Shown here piece after piece: positions 36,357-45,373 of a stretch of 64,000 nt of DNA. This DNA is from Ottowia thiooxydans DSM 14619 (GTDB taxonomy: Bacteria > Pseudomonadota > Gammaproteobacteria > Burkholderiales > Burkholderiaceae_C), in contig NZ_AUGX01000013.1 of assembly GCF_000422885.1 (NCBI RefSeq), positions 62,001 to 126,000 on the forward strand. The letters are read 5' to 3'. The position numbers and the translations under genes are program-made. Within the stretch, counting starts at the first letter, position 1. Every line of letters starts with the position of its first letter. Under the pieces are notes generated by a model. It saw only the letters and a list, made by a program, of their open reading frames with translations, did not search any database and was not told where the DNA came from.

Positions 36357-36418
36357 TCAACCCAAGACCCGAGACGCTCCGTGCGTCCGGGCGTAAAGTC
36401 CATTTGAGCTTCGACACC

Positions 36419-38506
36419 ATGCACAGTCTCACTGCCCTATTCGAACCTACTTCAGTCGCTATTCTTGGCGCCTCCTCCGACGCCGAACGCATCGGGGGCC
36501 GCGTGCTGCGCTTCCTGGTGGAGGCTGGCTATAAAGGCCAGATTTATCCAGTCAACAAAAGCGGCTCCGCCGAAGTCCAGGGCTTGCCGGCCTACCCCAG
36601 TGTGAGTGCTATCCCTGGCACCCTGGACCAGGCAGTGATTGTGGTGCCTGCGGCCGGTGTCGAGTCTGCTCTACAAGAGTGCATTGCAAAGGGCGTCAAG
36701 GGCGTGCTGGTGCTGACCTCAGGTTTCGCAGAGCTCGGTCCCGAAGGCCGCGCTCAGCAGGACAAGTTGGTGGCGATGTGCCACGCGGCAGGCGTTCGCA
36801 TGATAGGCCCCAACTCGCTCGGCTTGCTAAATGTGGAGACGCGCTATTTCGCGACCTTCTCCGTCGCGCTCAACGGCCTGCAACCCAAGCCGGGTCCAAT
36901 CTCGCTGGCGACGCAAAGCGGCGCTTTCGGCTCCTGCACCTATGCCATGGCGTCGTTGCGTGGCTTGGGGTTCAGCAAGATCGTGGCCACTGGGAATGAA
37001 GCCGATGTGGACGTCGCCGAATGCATAGACTACCTGGCTGAAGATCCTTCCACACGTGTGATCTGCGCAGCCTTGGAGTCCTGTCGCGACGGCGACCGAC
37101 TGCGCCGGGCTTTGCTCAAGGCCGCCGCCGCAGGCAAACCGGTGCTCATCATGAAGGTTGGCCGTACGGAACTCGGGGCGGCCGCCGCCAGCACGCATAC
37201 CGGCTCCTTCGCTGGCAATGATGCCGTCTTCGATACGGTGTTTGCGGAGTGCGGTGCCTATCGGCCGCAATCCATCGAGGAGATGCTCGATATCGCCTAT
37301 TTCTGCTCTGTGACGGGTCGGTTGCCGAGCAATGGCGACATGGGTGTGATGACCTCATCAGGCGGTATCGGCGTGCTGATGGCGGATCACGCGGGCGACT
37401 GGGGGCTTTCCATGTCACCCCTGCCGGAATCTGGCGTCAAGGCCGCTCTCGAGTTGCTGCCCTTTGCCGTCGCTGCCAACCCGCTGGACGTCACGGCTCA
37501 AATCACCGCGGTGAGCGATGGAACCGCTCGCAGTGTTGACTTGATGCTGACGCATGGCCCTTACGCCACCGTATTTGCTTACCTGGCCAGCGCTGGACTG
37601 TCTCCGCAGCGTTTCGAGTCCACCATTGCTTCCCTGGCGGCACTTCGCGAGAAGCATCCCGGCAAAGACATGGTCATGGTGATGGCGTCTGCGCCAGAAG
37701 TTGATCGTCGTCTTGAGGCGCTTGGCATCCCCGTGTTTGGGGATCCGAGCCGCGCCGTGCTGGCTCTGGCGGGCGCTGCAAAAATGGTGGAACGGCGGAA
37801 AACGCTCTATCGCCTGCCTGAAGCAAGCGAGGCCGCGCAAGCTCTGGGTGATGTGAGCACTGAAGCTACCGCCAAGCGCGTTCTGGGTGAAGCAGGACTT
37901 CCCATGCTGCCCGAGCGTCTTTGTGCCACGGCTGCGGAAGCGGTCGCTGCGGCCGATGGCATGGGCTACCCGGTGGTTGCCAAGATTTCTTCGCCGGACA
38001 TCCAGCACAAGACGGAGATCGGTGGCGTCATCTTGCACTTGCAAGATGCCGAGGCAGTGAGCGCCGCACATGCCACCTTGCTGCAGCGTGCGCGCGCTGC
38101 CGCCCCGAACGCACGTATCGACGGCGTGTTGATGGCCCCCATGCTCAAGGGAGGGGTGGAGACGATTCTCGGCGTACACATGGACCCGACCTTTGGCCCC
38201 ATGGTGATGTATGGCGCGGGCGGCACGGCCGTGGAGCTGTATCGCGACGTCGCCTTTGCGTCGGCCCCACTGGATGTTGCCGGTGCGCAAGCGCTGGTGA
38301 ATCGGGTGCGTTCTTCAGCGCTTTTGCGTGGCTGGCGCGGTGCAAAACCTGCAGACGAACAGGCTCTGGTGGACGCCATCTGCCGATTGTCGGAGTTTGC
38401 ACTTGCCCACGCCAGCGAGTTGGAGAGCATAGACATCAACCCGCTCGTAGTGCGAGAAAAAGGCGCCGTCTGCCTTGATGCGGTGATCGTCAAACGTACC
38501 GCTTGA
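36419..38506 (+). CDS. ADP-forming acyl-CoA ligase (acetate-CoA ligase family)
   Basis: Protein of 695 aa from ATG 36419. N-terminal CoA-binding domain (LFEPTSVAILGASSDAERIGGRVLRFL), succinyl-CoA-synthetase-like flavodoxin domain with GPNSLGLLNV and the phosphohistidine in STHTGSFAGND, and a C-terminal ATP-grasp domain (YPVVAKISSPDIQHKTEIGGVILHL; VLMAPMLKGGVETILGVHMDPTFGPMVMYGAGG; DINPLVV). Fused alpha-beta form of ~700 aa. It makes or breaks an acyl-CoA with ADP/ATP, so it may act in reverse to recover ATP. It lies 62 bases after the dehydrogenase pair. Confidence 0.93.
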   Translation: MHSLTALFEPTSVAILGASSDAERIGGRVLRFLVEAGYKGQIYPVNKSGSAEVQGLPAYPSVSAIPGTLDQAVIVVPAAGVESALQECIAKGVKGVLVLTSGFAELGPEGRAQQDKLVAMCHAAGVRMIGPNSLGLLNVETRYFATFSVALNGLQPKPGPISLATQSGAFGSCTYAMASLRGLGFSKIVATGNEADVDVAECIDYLAEDPSTRVICAALESCRDGDRLRRALLKAAAAGKPVLIMKVGRTELGAAAASTHTGSFAGNDAVFDTVFAECGAYRPQSIEEMLDIAYFCSVTGRLPSNGDMGVMTSSGGIGVLMADHAGDWGLSMSPLPESGVKAALELLPFAVAANPLDVTAQITAVSDGTARSVDLMLTHGPYATVFAYLASAGLSPQRFESTIASLAALREKHPGKDMVMVMASAPEVDRRLEALGIPVFGDPSRAVLALAGAAKMVERRKTLYRLPEASEAAQALGDVSTEATAKRVLGEAGLPMLPERLCATAAEAVAAADGMGYPVVAKISSPDIQHKTEIGGVILHLQDAEAVSAAHATLLQRARAAAPNARIDGVLMAPMLKGGVETILGVHMDPTFGPMVMYGAGGTAVELYRDVAFASAPLDVAGAQALVNRVRSSALLRGWRGAKPADEQALVDAICRLSEFALAHASELESIDINPLVVREKGAVCLDAVIVKRTA

Positions 38507-38539
38507 ATCTCAACTTCGCCTCACATCAGAATAGCTCGA

Positions 38540-39085
38540 ATGACCTTGATCAACTCTGAAGCCTTGCAGGCTCTCCTGGACCGTGAAGCCATTCGGGACT
38601 GCCTATACCGGTATTGCCGCGGCATAGACCGTCGTGACGAAGAGGCCTTGCGCTCAGCCTACTGGCCTGATGCCACCGACCGGCATGGCCCTTACCAAGG
38701 CAGTGCTACAGGATTTATTGACTGGGCGCTTGGGAAACTCAAGGCCAGTGATTCGCGAATTGTTCACCGTATCTCCAATCCCTTGATTGAATTGCAAGGC
38801 GATCAGGCGCTGGTGGAGTCCTACTTTGATGCCATTCAGGAAGAGCTGAATGCTGAGGGCCTACCTGTGGAAGCCTTGCTCAGTGGCCGCTACCTCGACC
38901 GCTTTGAGCGCAGGAACGGTGAGTGGCGAATCATTGCGCGCACGGTCGTTTACGACAGGATGCGCCATGTCCTCACGACGCAGGCGCTGACACCTGAAGC
39001 CTTTGGTCCTCGGCAGCCTGTGGGCGGACAACATCCTCTGGACCCGCTCTATGCGTTCCTGGGACGAGACGGTTCGCAGAAGTGA
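38540..39085 (+). CDS. SnoaL-like (NTF2-fold) protein
   Basis: Protein of 181 aa with the SnoaL_4 pattern: ALLDREAIRDCLYRYCRGIDRRDEEALRSAYWPDATDRHGPYQGSATGFIDWAL and RYLDRFERRNGEWRIIARTVVYD. NTF2-fold proteins of this type are small hydratases, isomerases or dehydratases in aromatic, steroid or polyketide pathways. Asp and His residues in DATDRHG line the pocket in relatives. It is the last gene of the plus-strand dehydrogenase/ligase unit. Confidence 0.88.
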   Translation: MTLINSEALQALLDREAIRDCLYRYCRGIDRRDEEALRSAYWPDATDRHGPYQGSATGFIDWALGKLKASDSRIVHRISNPLIELQGDQALVESYFDAIQEELNAEGLPVEALLSGRYLDRFERRNGEWRIIARTVVYDRMRHVLTTQALTPEAFGPRQPVGGQHPLDPLYAFLGRDGSQK

Positions 39086-39778
39086 TCGCCGATTCCGGCG
39101 AGCGGAGAGTTGCACGCCGGACCTTTTGCGCTAGGCCTTGAACCTGTCAGTCGAACTTGAGGTTTTCGTCCCCTCTCCCGTATGCGGGAGAGGGAGTAAA
39201 ACTAATCGCTTGCGACTGACAGTGCAGGGCCCAGCGCAGCGATGGCCCGAGTGGGTATCCCACCCCTCTGGCCGCGCTGAGAAGCGCAGGGCAAGGGGCA
39301 GGCAAGAGCACTGAAAGATGCTCTTGCTTCGTTGACTAGCTTGCCGCGGCTGTTTGAACGTAGAGAGCGAAGTGAACGCAGTGAGTTCCGCGGCACCGCC
39401 CCTTGACCGAGCATCGCAAGTTGCCCGGAGCGCAGCGCAGGGACGCGTCCGGTGGGGCGCCTTTTCTTTGGTTCCTTACTTTGGGCGAGCAAAGAAAGGG
39501 ACTGCGCAGCCGGGCGCAATCCCGGCCTCCGCCCTAAAAAGAAGAGCAGAAGGTTGCTAGCAATCGCAGCGTTTCAATCGACCGCCGCCTGCCCCCATCC
39601 CCACCTTCCCCCAGCGGGGGAAGGAGTAAAACCATCCCACAGCCTCGGGTTCCGGGGCTCAAGTCAGCAGGCACTCCTGCATCAGTCTCTCCCGCATGCG
39701 GGTGATGGTTGGGACGGCCGGCTGCGGCGTGAGGACCAGCGTTCAAGTTCCACCGCAATCACGCCCCTCAACCACCGG
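39086..39778. repeat. Non-coding cluster of extragenic repeats
   Basis: No gene is supported in these 693 bases. They hold five palindromic units: CCCTCTCCCG/CGGGAGAGGG (39171-39194), CAAGAGCA/TGCTCTTG (39303-39326), an imperfect CCTTTTCTTTG/CAAAGAAAGG pair (about 39460-39500), CCTTCCCCC/GGGGGAAGG (39604-39624) and CCCGCATGCGGG (39691-39702). The first and fourth are followed by the same word AGTAAAAC, showing that they are related. This looks like a hot spot where extragenic repeats accumulate between convergent genes. Confidence 0.7.
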
Positions 39779-40546
39779 TCAACTACCCGTGAAAACCGGT
39801 GGACGTTTTTCAGCGAAGGCACGCATAGCTTCGCGCGAGTCGTCTGATTTGCTCAGCTCGGCAGTCATGTTCTGCTCATGGCGATAGCCGTCCCGCAGCG
39901 CCATGAATTCAATGGTGGAGGCGGCTTGTTTCGCAGTGCGGCTGGCCAGCGGGCTCTTGCTGGCGATGCGACGGGCCATTTCCATGGCTGTGGGCATGAG
40001 TTGCTCCAGCGGCACGCAGGCTTCCACGATGCCGCGGCGGTAGAACTCGGCACCGGAAATGCGGTCTCCGGTGATCATCATGCGGCGAGTGAGAGATAGG
40101 CCACAGATGCGCTGGGTATGGCGACCACCGCCCATCAGGCCGACATCGACTTCGGGCAGGCCGAACACCGCCGTGTCAGCACACATCAGGATGTCGCAGG
40201 ACGCCACGATGCCCATCCCGGCGCCCAGGGCGGGGCCGTTCACGGCAGCAATCACTGGCTTTTTGCATTCCATAATGCTGTAGCTCACTTCGCGAGCCAG
40301 GCGGTTGTGTTCCCAGCGCTCACCAGGCTCAAATACCTTGCCAGCGCGGGCTTTGATATCTGCCCCCGCGCAAAAAGCCTTTCCAGCGCCGGTGAGAATG
40401 ACCACACGCACGTCGTCAAGATCATTGAAGCGGTCGAAGGTGGCAATCAGCTCGCGCATGAAGTCCGCGTTGACTGCATTCACGGGAGGTGAATCCAGAG
40501 TGACGACCGCGATATGGTCTTGAATTTCTGTTCGGATGAAAGGCAT
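39779..40546 (-). CDS. Crotonase (enoyl-CoA hydratase/isomerase family), copy 2
   Basis: Protein of 255 aa from ATG 40546 (GGAGACATCAC upstream). Same architecture as copy 1: VVILTGAGKAFCAGADIKAR, AVNGPALGAGMGIVASCDI, GLPEVDVGLMGG. Glu132 is kept, whereas the first catalytic Glu position is Gly112. The two copies are clearly paralogous over their whole length but differ enough to have separate substrates. It is a single gene between the repeat cluster and operator copy 6. Confidence 0.9.
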   Translation of the reverse strand: MPFIRTEIQDHIAVVTLDSPPVNAVNADFMRELIATFDRFNDLDDVRVVILTGAGKAFCAGADIKARAGKVFEPGERWEHNRLAREVSYSIMECKKPVIAAVNGPALGAGMGIVASCDILMCADTAVFGLPEVDVGLMGGGRHTQRICGLSLTRRMMITGDRISGAEFYRRGIVEACVPLEQLMPTAMEMARRIASKSPLASRTAKQAASTIEFMALRDGYRHEQNMTAELSKSDDSREAMRAFAEKRPPVFTGS

Positions 40547-40576
40547 GTGATGTCTCCAATAAGAATATTTCAATAT

Positions 40577-40594
40577 ACCTGCCGACAGGTAAAA
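40577..40594. promoter_or_regulatory. Island operator copy 6, upstream of crotonase 2
   Basis: ACCTGCCG-AC-AGGTAAAA; the core TACCTGCCGACAGGTA is itself a 16-bp near-perfect palindrome. It lies 30 bases upstream of the crotonase ATG on the minus strand, in an AT-rich patch. Confidence 0.72.
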
Positions 40595-40695
40595 TATCAA
40601 TAAGGTGATCCCCCAAATTTAGAGGCATCAAGGGGGCTGCCGTCCGGGCCGACCTGACCTGAACGGGACGGTCTTCCCCGGTACCTATCGCTCGC

Positions 40696-41730
40696 CTAGA
40701 GTGATCGAGGCTTCAGCCATTCGACCATGCGAGGCCATGTGCGTGTGACGGCACCTACGCCAGCCACCAGGCTCACGTGGCCTCCTTTGATCACCCATTC
40801 CTCCTTGTCGCGGCTGGAAACGAGTTCAACCAGGGGATGTGAAGATGCAAATGGCACCACGTGGTCATGCTCAGCCAGAACGTGCAAGACAGGCATGGAG
40901 ATCAAGTTCAGGTCAGCTTTGCGGCCATGCACTTCGAATTCGCCTTTAACCACCTTGTCTTGCACCACCAGGTCGTGCACCAATTCGCGAAATGCTTTAC
41001 CTGGGAACGGTAGAGCGTCCTCTCCCCAGCGAACAAGCCGCAAGTGCGCCTTCACAAACTCGCGGTTGTCCGTGTTGTTCAGTAGCAAGGCCTGACCGGA
41101 AGCTTTCTGAAGGGGGCGAAGGACCTGGAACGCCCCCTCAATCATGTGGGAAGGAACGACGCCAAAGGTCTCGACAAGGAGATCAGGGTCCAGTCCCTGC
41201 GAAGTTAGCAACTTGTGCTGTAAGGCCATCCCGGGACCGTGGATGGGGGTTGCGACTTGCAGCAGATTTTTGATGGCTTGCGTAGTGTCAAGTGCGGCAT
41301 GTAATGCCGTCAGCACCCCACCCAGGCAGTACCCCAGCAGGGTGAGTTGCGATTCCCCGCTATGGCGCTGCACCTCGCCGATGCAGGCCGAGATCCCGTC
41401 AAGGTAATCAGCCACGCCAAAGTCCTTGTGCTCGGAGCGCGCCACGCCCCAATCGACGAGGTAGACGTCGAACCCCTGTGCAACCAGGTATTCGATGAAG
41501 CTCTGGCCAGGCGAAAGATCGAAGATATAGGGCTTGCTCACCATGGACATGACCAACAGCATGGGAACGCGGTAAACGTCGTCGGTCTGTGGCAGGTAAT
41601 GGTAGAGCCGCATGGAGCCTTGGGCGAAGACGAGCTCCTTGGGCGTAACGGCCGTCTCAGCCACCATCTCTTGCACGAGCGCCGCGAACTCGGCGCTGTG
41701 CTCATCGAGCAATGGATTCGGCGCCATCAT
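40696..41730 (-). CDS. phaC: PHA synthase catalytic subunit, class III-like
   Basis: Protein of 344 aa, the length of class III PhaC (~355 aa) and far shorter than class I (~590). It polymerises 3-hydroxyacyl-CoA to polyester. The alpha/beta-hydrolase triad is visible: Cys135 in the lipase-like box GYCLGG, Asp289 in AEHDHVVP, His318 in KGGHVSLV. PMLLVMSMVSKPYIFDLSPGQSFIEYL and VYLVDWGVARSEHKDF are typical PhaC sequences. Translationally coupled (4-base overlap) to the PhaE-like gene. Symbol by family; polymer formation is not shown. Confidence 0.85.
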   Translation of the reverse strand: MMAPNPLLDEHSAEFAALVQEMVAETAVTPKELVFAQGSMRLYHYLPQTDDVYRVPMLLVMSMVSKPYIFDLSPGQSFIEYLVAQGFDVYLVDWGVARSEHKDFGVADYLDGISACIGEVQRHSGESQLTLLGYCLGGVLTALHAALDTTQAIKNLLQVATPIHGPGMALQHKLLTSQGLDPDLLVETFGVVPSHMIEGAFQVLRPLQKASGQALLLNNTDNREFVKAHLRLVRWGEDALPFPGKAFRELVHDLVVQDKVVKGEFEVHGRKADLNLISMPVLHVLAEHDHVVPFASSHPLVELVSSRDKEEWVIKGGHVSLVAGVGAVTRTWPRMVEWLKPRSL

Positions 41731-42170
41731 GCGCGGCTCGCGCGCTTGGCGGGCGGCTGTGAGCGGCTCGCCTTGGGCGAGGGCGCCTTCACTGAAGTGG
41801 CCTGGGGCGTGTTTGCCTTGGCGGCGGCATCGACGCCTCGGGTTCTCGGTGGGCTATCTTTGCTTCGCGCTTCGATGCGCACCAGCGCTGCCTCCACGCG
41901 AGCCACCGAATCTTCCAACTGCCCAATGCGTTCGCCCAAAGCCGCCACGTCTGCACGACTGGGGATGTTCATGGAGGCCATCGGTCCCGCCAGGCCTTGT
42001 GTGAACATCTGCTGGCGATGGATCGCGGCATTGATCTCCTGACCTAATGACTGGGCGACAGCATCATCCTTCATGACCTTGGTGATCGATTCGCTCCATT
42101 CACGTTCGTTCTTCACGAACCATTCACGCCATGTCTTGAGCGGGTCCAGGCTAGAGTTGCTCTTGTTCAT
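41727..42170 (-). CDS. PhaE/PhaR-like small subunit of PHA synthase
   Basis: Protein of 147 aa. DPLKTWREWFVKNEREWSESITKVMKDDAVAQSLGQEINA matches the helical N-terminal region of PhaE-type subunits; a heptad-like segment (ADVAALGERIGQLEDSVARVEAALVRIEARS) would form a coiled coil; the tail is Ala/Pro/Lys-rich. It overlaps both the ligase stop upstream and the PhaC start downstream by 4 bases. Much shorter than PhaE of class III (~350 aa) and nearer in size to PhaR of class IV. Assignment rests on position and pattern. Confidence 0.65.
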   Translation of the reverse strand: MNKSNSSLDPLKTWREWFVKNEREWSESITKVMKDDAVAQSLGQEINAAIHRQQMFTQGLAGPMASMNIPSRADVAALGERIGQLEDSVARVEAALVRIEARSKDSPPRTRGVDAAAKANTPQATSVKAPSPKASRSQPPAKRASRA

Positions 42171-44092
42171 TCAGTTTCCTCTTTGATATCAGACCATTCG
42201 GCCTCGTGTTTCAATGTCAATGGGTCCAGCTTCTCCTTGACTTTGGGCAGCACCTGGTCGCGGGCCTCTGCCGGGCCGCTGATGCGCACCGTGGCCAGTG
42301 AGCCGAACTTCGGATGTGCCGCGACCCGCACGTCGACCGTGCTGCCACTGGGCTTGAGTACGGGAGCAAGCATTCGTCGGATGGCACGGGCAGCGGCGTC
42401 GGTGCGTAGTTCCGGCTTGAATACCTTGCCCACGGCGGTCAACGGGAGCTTGTCGACGATATAGACCTGCACCGGAACTGCAGCGCGTTCCGGAGTGCGA
42501 GCGGCTGCCCAATCGATGAGGTCGGCTGCCTCTGCTTGCGTGCCTGCCTTGAGCTGCACGTAGGCTACTGGCAGTTCGCCGGCGTAGGCATCAGGCTCTC
42601 CCACCAATGCAGCCACCTCCACAGAGGGGTGGTCGTAGAGAACTTCCTCCACACCGAGCGGATCGATGTTGTGTCCGCCCCGGATGATGAGGTCCTTGGC
42701 TCGACCCGTGATCCACAGGTAACCGTTGGCATCCACGCGACCCAGGTCTCCGCTGTTGACCCAGCCTGGATCCACGAACGGCGCATCTGGAGAGCCCGTG
42801 GCGTAACCTTTGAATACGCCGGGGCCGTGCATGGTCACCACGCCAATTTTGCCGGTTGCACACTCGCGTACCGTTTTACCGCGCTCGTCCACTTCCACGA
42901 CCCGGACGTGGCTGTAGGGCAATGCGTGTCCTACGGAACCGAGGTAGACCGGACGATCCGGGAAAGAGATGGTGTGGCAACTAGACGCTTCGGTCATGCC
43001 ATAGGTCTCCAGGATTGCAAGGCCAAAGCGGTGCTTGTAGGTTTCCGCCACCGGAACGGGAATCGCGGAACCACCGCCAGTGACCAAGCGGATGCTGGAC
43101 ACGTCGGAGCCTGCCATCGACACGTTCAGCACGGCACCAACGACCGTGGGAACGGCGGCAAAAATTTCCGGCTTGTAGCGGTCCACCAGTTTCCAGAAGT
43201 TAGGCATGGCACTCTTGTTGCGCCATCCCGAAGACGAGAGCACAACCAGCGTTCCCCCGGCGGACAGTTGTTGAAGGCAGTGGGTGAGTGAGCCCCCAAC
43301 GTGGAACAATGGCAAGGCCATGAACAGGTTGGATGCAGCTCGAGTGCGGAACATCAACGCCATGCCCCACGCTTGATAAACCTGGTTTCCATGCGTCAGA
43401 GGAACCAGTTGGGGCAAGCCAGTCGTGCCACCCGTATGGTAGTAGGCGGCGATGTCGTCGGTTTGGATCTGGCGCCCGCTTATCAGGTGATCGTCGGGTT
43501 GTGCAGCAATGGTGTGGTCGAACGAAAGCGTGCCCTCGGGGGGTGGGCCCCAGGGCTCCACTACCAGGATCGCTTTCAAGTCCGGCAGCTCGTCCCGGAT
43601 TTGCGTGACCTTCTGCCAGATGTCAAAACCTTCAGCAGGTCCAAGTGCAATCAGCACCTTGGTCTTCGCTGCCCTCAAGATATGAGCGATGTGGCCGGGC
43701 TCAAGGTAGGTATTGACCGGGTTCACGATGCCCGCCGCTTGTGCGCCCCAAAGTGCGTAGAAGGTCTGGGGAATGAGTGGCAACATCATGCTCACTACAT
43801 CTGTGGGGCCAACACCTAGCGAGTGCAGGGCATTGGCGACCTGAGTGACGCGGGCCAGGAACTGCGCATGACTCAGGCGTACGGGCTCTTCCTCTGCGTT
43901 TGCGTTGGCGAGCCACAGCAGCGCGGGTGTTTGCGGATTGCGGGCGGCACCTAGCTTCAGGGCTTCATATGTGCTCTTCGCGAGAATGCGGTTTTCGTAG
44001 GGAACCGCCTCGAAGGCCCGGACATCAGCTTCTGTCGCGAAGCTGGGCCATTCATCTCCGATGAATCGATCGAGGGCATGTAATCCGGCCAT
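42167..44092 (-). CDS. AMP-forming acyl-CoA synthetase (large form)
   Basis: Protein of 641 aa from ATG 44092 (GGAGACAAAAAA upstream). P-loop AYYHTGGTTGLPQLVPLTHGNQ, with His-Thr-Gly-Gly-Thr-Thr in place of the common Ser/Thr-Ser-Gly, then ALPLFHVGGS, ETYGMTEASSCHTISFP, WVNSGDLGRVDANGYLWITGRAKDLIIRGGHNIDP. The usual PxTxxGK is KLPLTAVGKVFKPELR. It has a C-terminal extension of ~60 residues after this Lys. Such ligases occur with sterol or fatty acid degradation. It is the first gene of a three-gene unit with the PHA synthase subunits. Confidence 0.92.
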   Translation of the reverse strand: MAGLHALDRFIGDEWPSFATEADVRAFEAVPYENRILAKSTYEALKLGAARNPQTPALLWLANANAEEEPVRLSHAQFLARVTQVANALHSLGVGPTDVVSMMLPLIPQTFYALWGAQAAGIVNPVNTYLEPGHIAHILRAAKTKVLIALGPAEGFDIWQKVTQIRDELPDLKAILVVEPWGPPPEGTLSFDHTIAAQPDDHLISGRQIQTDDIAAYYHTGGTTGLPQLVPLTHGNQVYQAWGMALMFRTRAASNLFMALPLFHVGGSLTHCLQQLSAGGTLVVLSSSGWRNKSAMPNFWKLVDRYKPEIFAAVPTVVGAVLNVSMAGSDVSSIRLVTGGGSAIPVPVAETYKHRFGLAILETYGMTEASSCHTISFPDRPVYLGSVGHALPYSHVRVVEVDERGKTVRECATGKIGVVTMHGPGVFKGYATGSPDAPFVDPGWVNSGDLGRVDANGYLWITGRAKDLIIRGGHNIDPLGVEEVLYDHPSVEVAALVGEPDAYAGELPVAYVQLKAGTQAEAADLIDWAAARTPERAAVPVQVYIVDKLPLTAVGKVFKPELRTDAAARAIRRMLAPVLKPSGSTVDVRVAAHPKFGSLATVRISGPAEARDQVLPKVKEKLDPLTLKHEAEWSDIKEETE

Positions 44093-44270
44093 TTTTTTGT
44101 CTCCTGAATTTTCTTGAAGTTGATGTGGATATGAAGTGGCGATCAGGGCGTGAGACCCATGCATTCGAAACTATGGAAAGTGCGCATTTTTCATGTTCAG
44201 TTAGGGGATTTGCTGACTTGCTCGTGACCTTGGTTTCTCTATACTGCACTGCAACAACTCTCTCAGCGAT

Positions 44271-45212
44271 ATGCCAAACGCCACTACTGTCCGGAAGAAC
44301 CAAGATCTGCGCGTTGCCCACACGGCAGAGGATTTCGTAGAGGCCAATGGCATCCAACTTTGCTGGGATAGCTTTGGCGACCGTACCCATCCCGCCCTGA
44401 TACTGATCATGGGCATGGGGGCACAGATGGTGGGGTGGGACGACGAGTTCTGCGCGCAGTTGGCTTCGCGTGGTTTTCGGGTTATTCGCTTTGACAACCG
44501 TGATGTCGGCAAGTCCACTTGGCTCCATGGCGCAGGCGTTCCCGATGTCACCCGGGCCATGATGCGTGCCTGGATGCGCTGGCCTGTGACGGCGCCCTAT
44601 GTGCTTGACGACATGGCACTCGACGTCATCGGTCTGATGGACGCTCTCGGTATTGAGCGGGCCCATGTCGTTGGCGCTTCGATGGGGGGAACCATTGCGC
44701 AAGTCATGAGCATCCGGCATCCCGAGCGCATGCTGTCTATGACTTCGATCATGTCGACCACCGGCGATCCGGATCTGCCCAAGCCTCATCCCACTGCCAC
44801 AACCGCGGTGATGCGGCCTATGCCTAGCAAGCTGGAAGATTATGTGGAGCGCTATGTCGACACCTATCGCGTGCTGCGCCTGGGTCATTTTCCTGAAGAG
44901 GAGGAGCGTGACCGCATCCGTGCGGCGCGAAACCACAGTCGCGGCATTAATTCTGCAGGAGGTGCTCGTCACCTGGTCGCCATCCTGGCCTCCGGAAGCA
45001 GGAAAAACGCCCTGAGACAAGTGGTGGTGCCTACCCTTGTCATTCACGGCGATCTTGATCCGCTGGTTCCACTTGCAGCGGGACTTGAAACGGCTCAATG
45101 CGTCCCCGGTGCTGAAATGATGATCGTGGAGGGCATGGGCCATACCATGCCCAAGGCCTTGTGGCCGCAGCTGATAGCCCGCATTGCCGGCGTCGCAGAG
45201 CGGGCGCTTTGA
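44271..45212 (+). CDS. Alpha/beta hydrolase
   Basis: Protein of 313 aa. Catalytic triad Ser137 (VVGASMGGTIAQ), Asp263 (HGDLDPLVP) and His291 (EGMGHTMPK); the oxyanion region is LILIMGMGAQMVGWDD, and RVIRFDNRDVGKST follows. This is the profile of esterases related to AurE/haloalkane-type and BVMO-linked esterases; the GMG motif replaces HG. It is divergent from the acyl-CoA synthetase gene. No strong ribosome binding site precedes the ATG. As an esterase it could cleave the ester made by the BVMO at 50050 (inference). Confidence 0.9.
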   Translation: MPNATTVRKNQDLRVAHTAEDFVEANGIQLCWDSFGDRTHPALILIMGMGAQMVGWDDEFCAQLASRGFRVIRFDNRDVGKSTWLHGAGVPDVTRAMMRAWMRWPVTAPYVLDDMALDVIGLMDALGIERAHVVGASMGGTIAQVMSIRHPERMLSMTSIMSTTGDPDLPKPHPTATTAVMRPMPSKLEDYVERYVDTYRVLRLGHFPEEEERDRIRAARNHSRGINSAGGARHLVAILASGSRKNALRQVVVPTLVIHGDLDPLVPLAAGLETAQCVPGAEMMIVEGMGHTMPKALWPQLIARIAGVAERAL

Positions 45213-45373
45213 GGTCGAAGAGACGAAGTGCATGCTGCTCAGACCGAGTGGCGTGAGGTGCGCGGTGTCAGCGGCTGTATCGAAGGCGCAGAGCGATGAG
45301 TACTGGCCGCTTCCTCGTGCCGGGTCAAGAGCCAGTTCTGGGCTTGAACCCGTTTCACGCGATCTGGTGAGAA

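Noticed and set aside
39202-39847. Several 60-130 codon frames in the repeat cluster
   Set aside because: They consist of translated extragenic palindromes with low-complexity content and no ribosome binding site.
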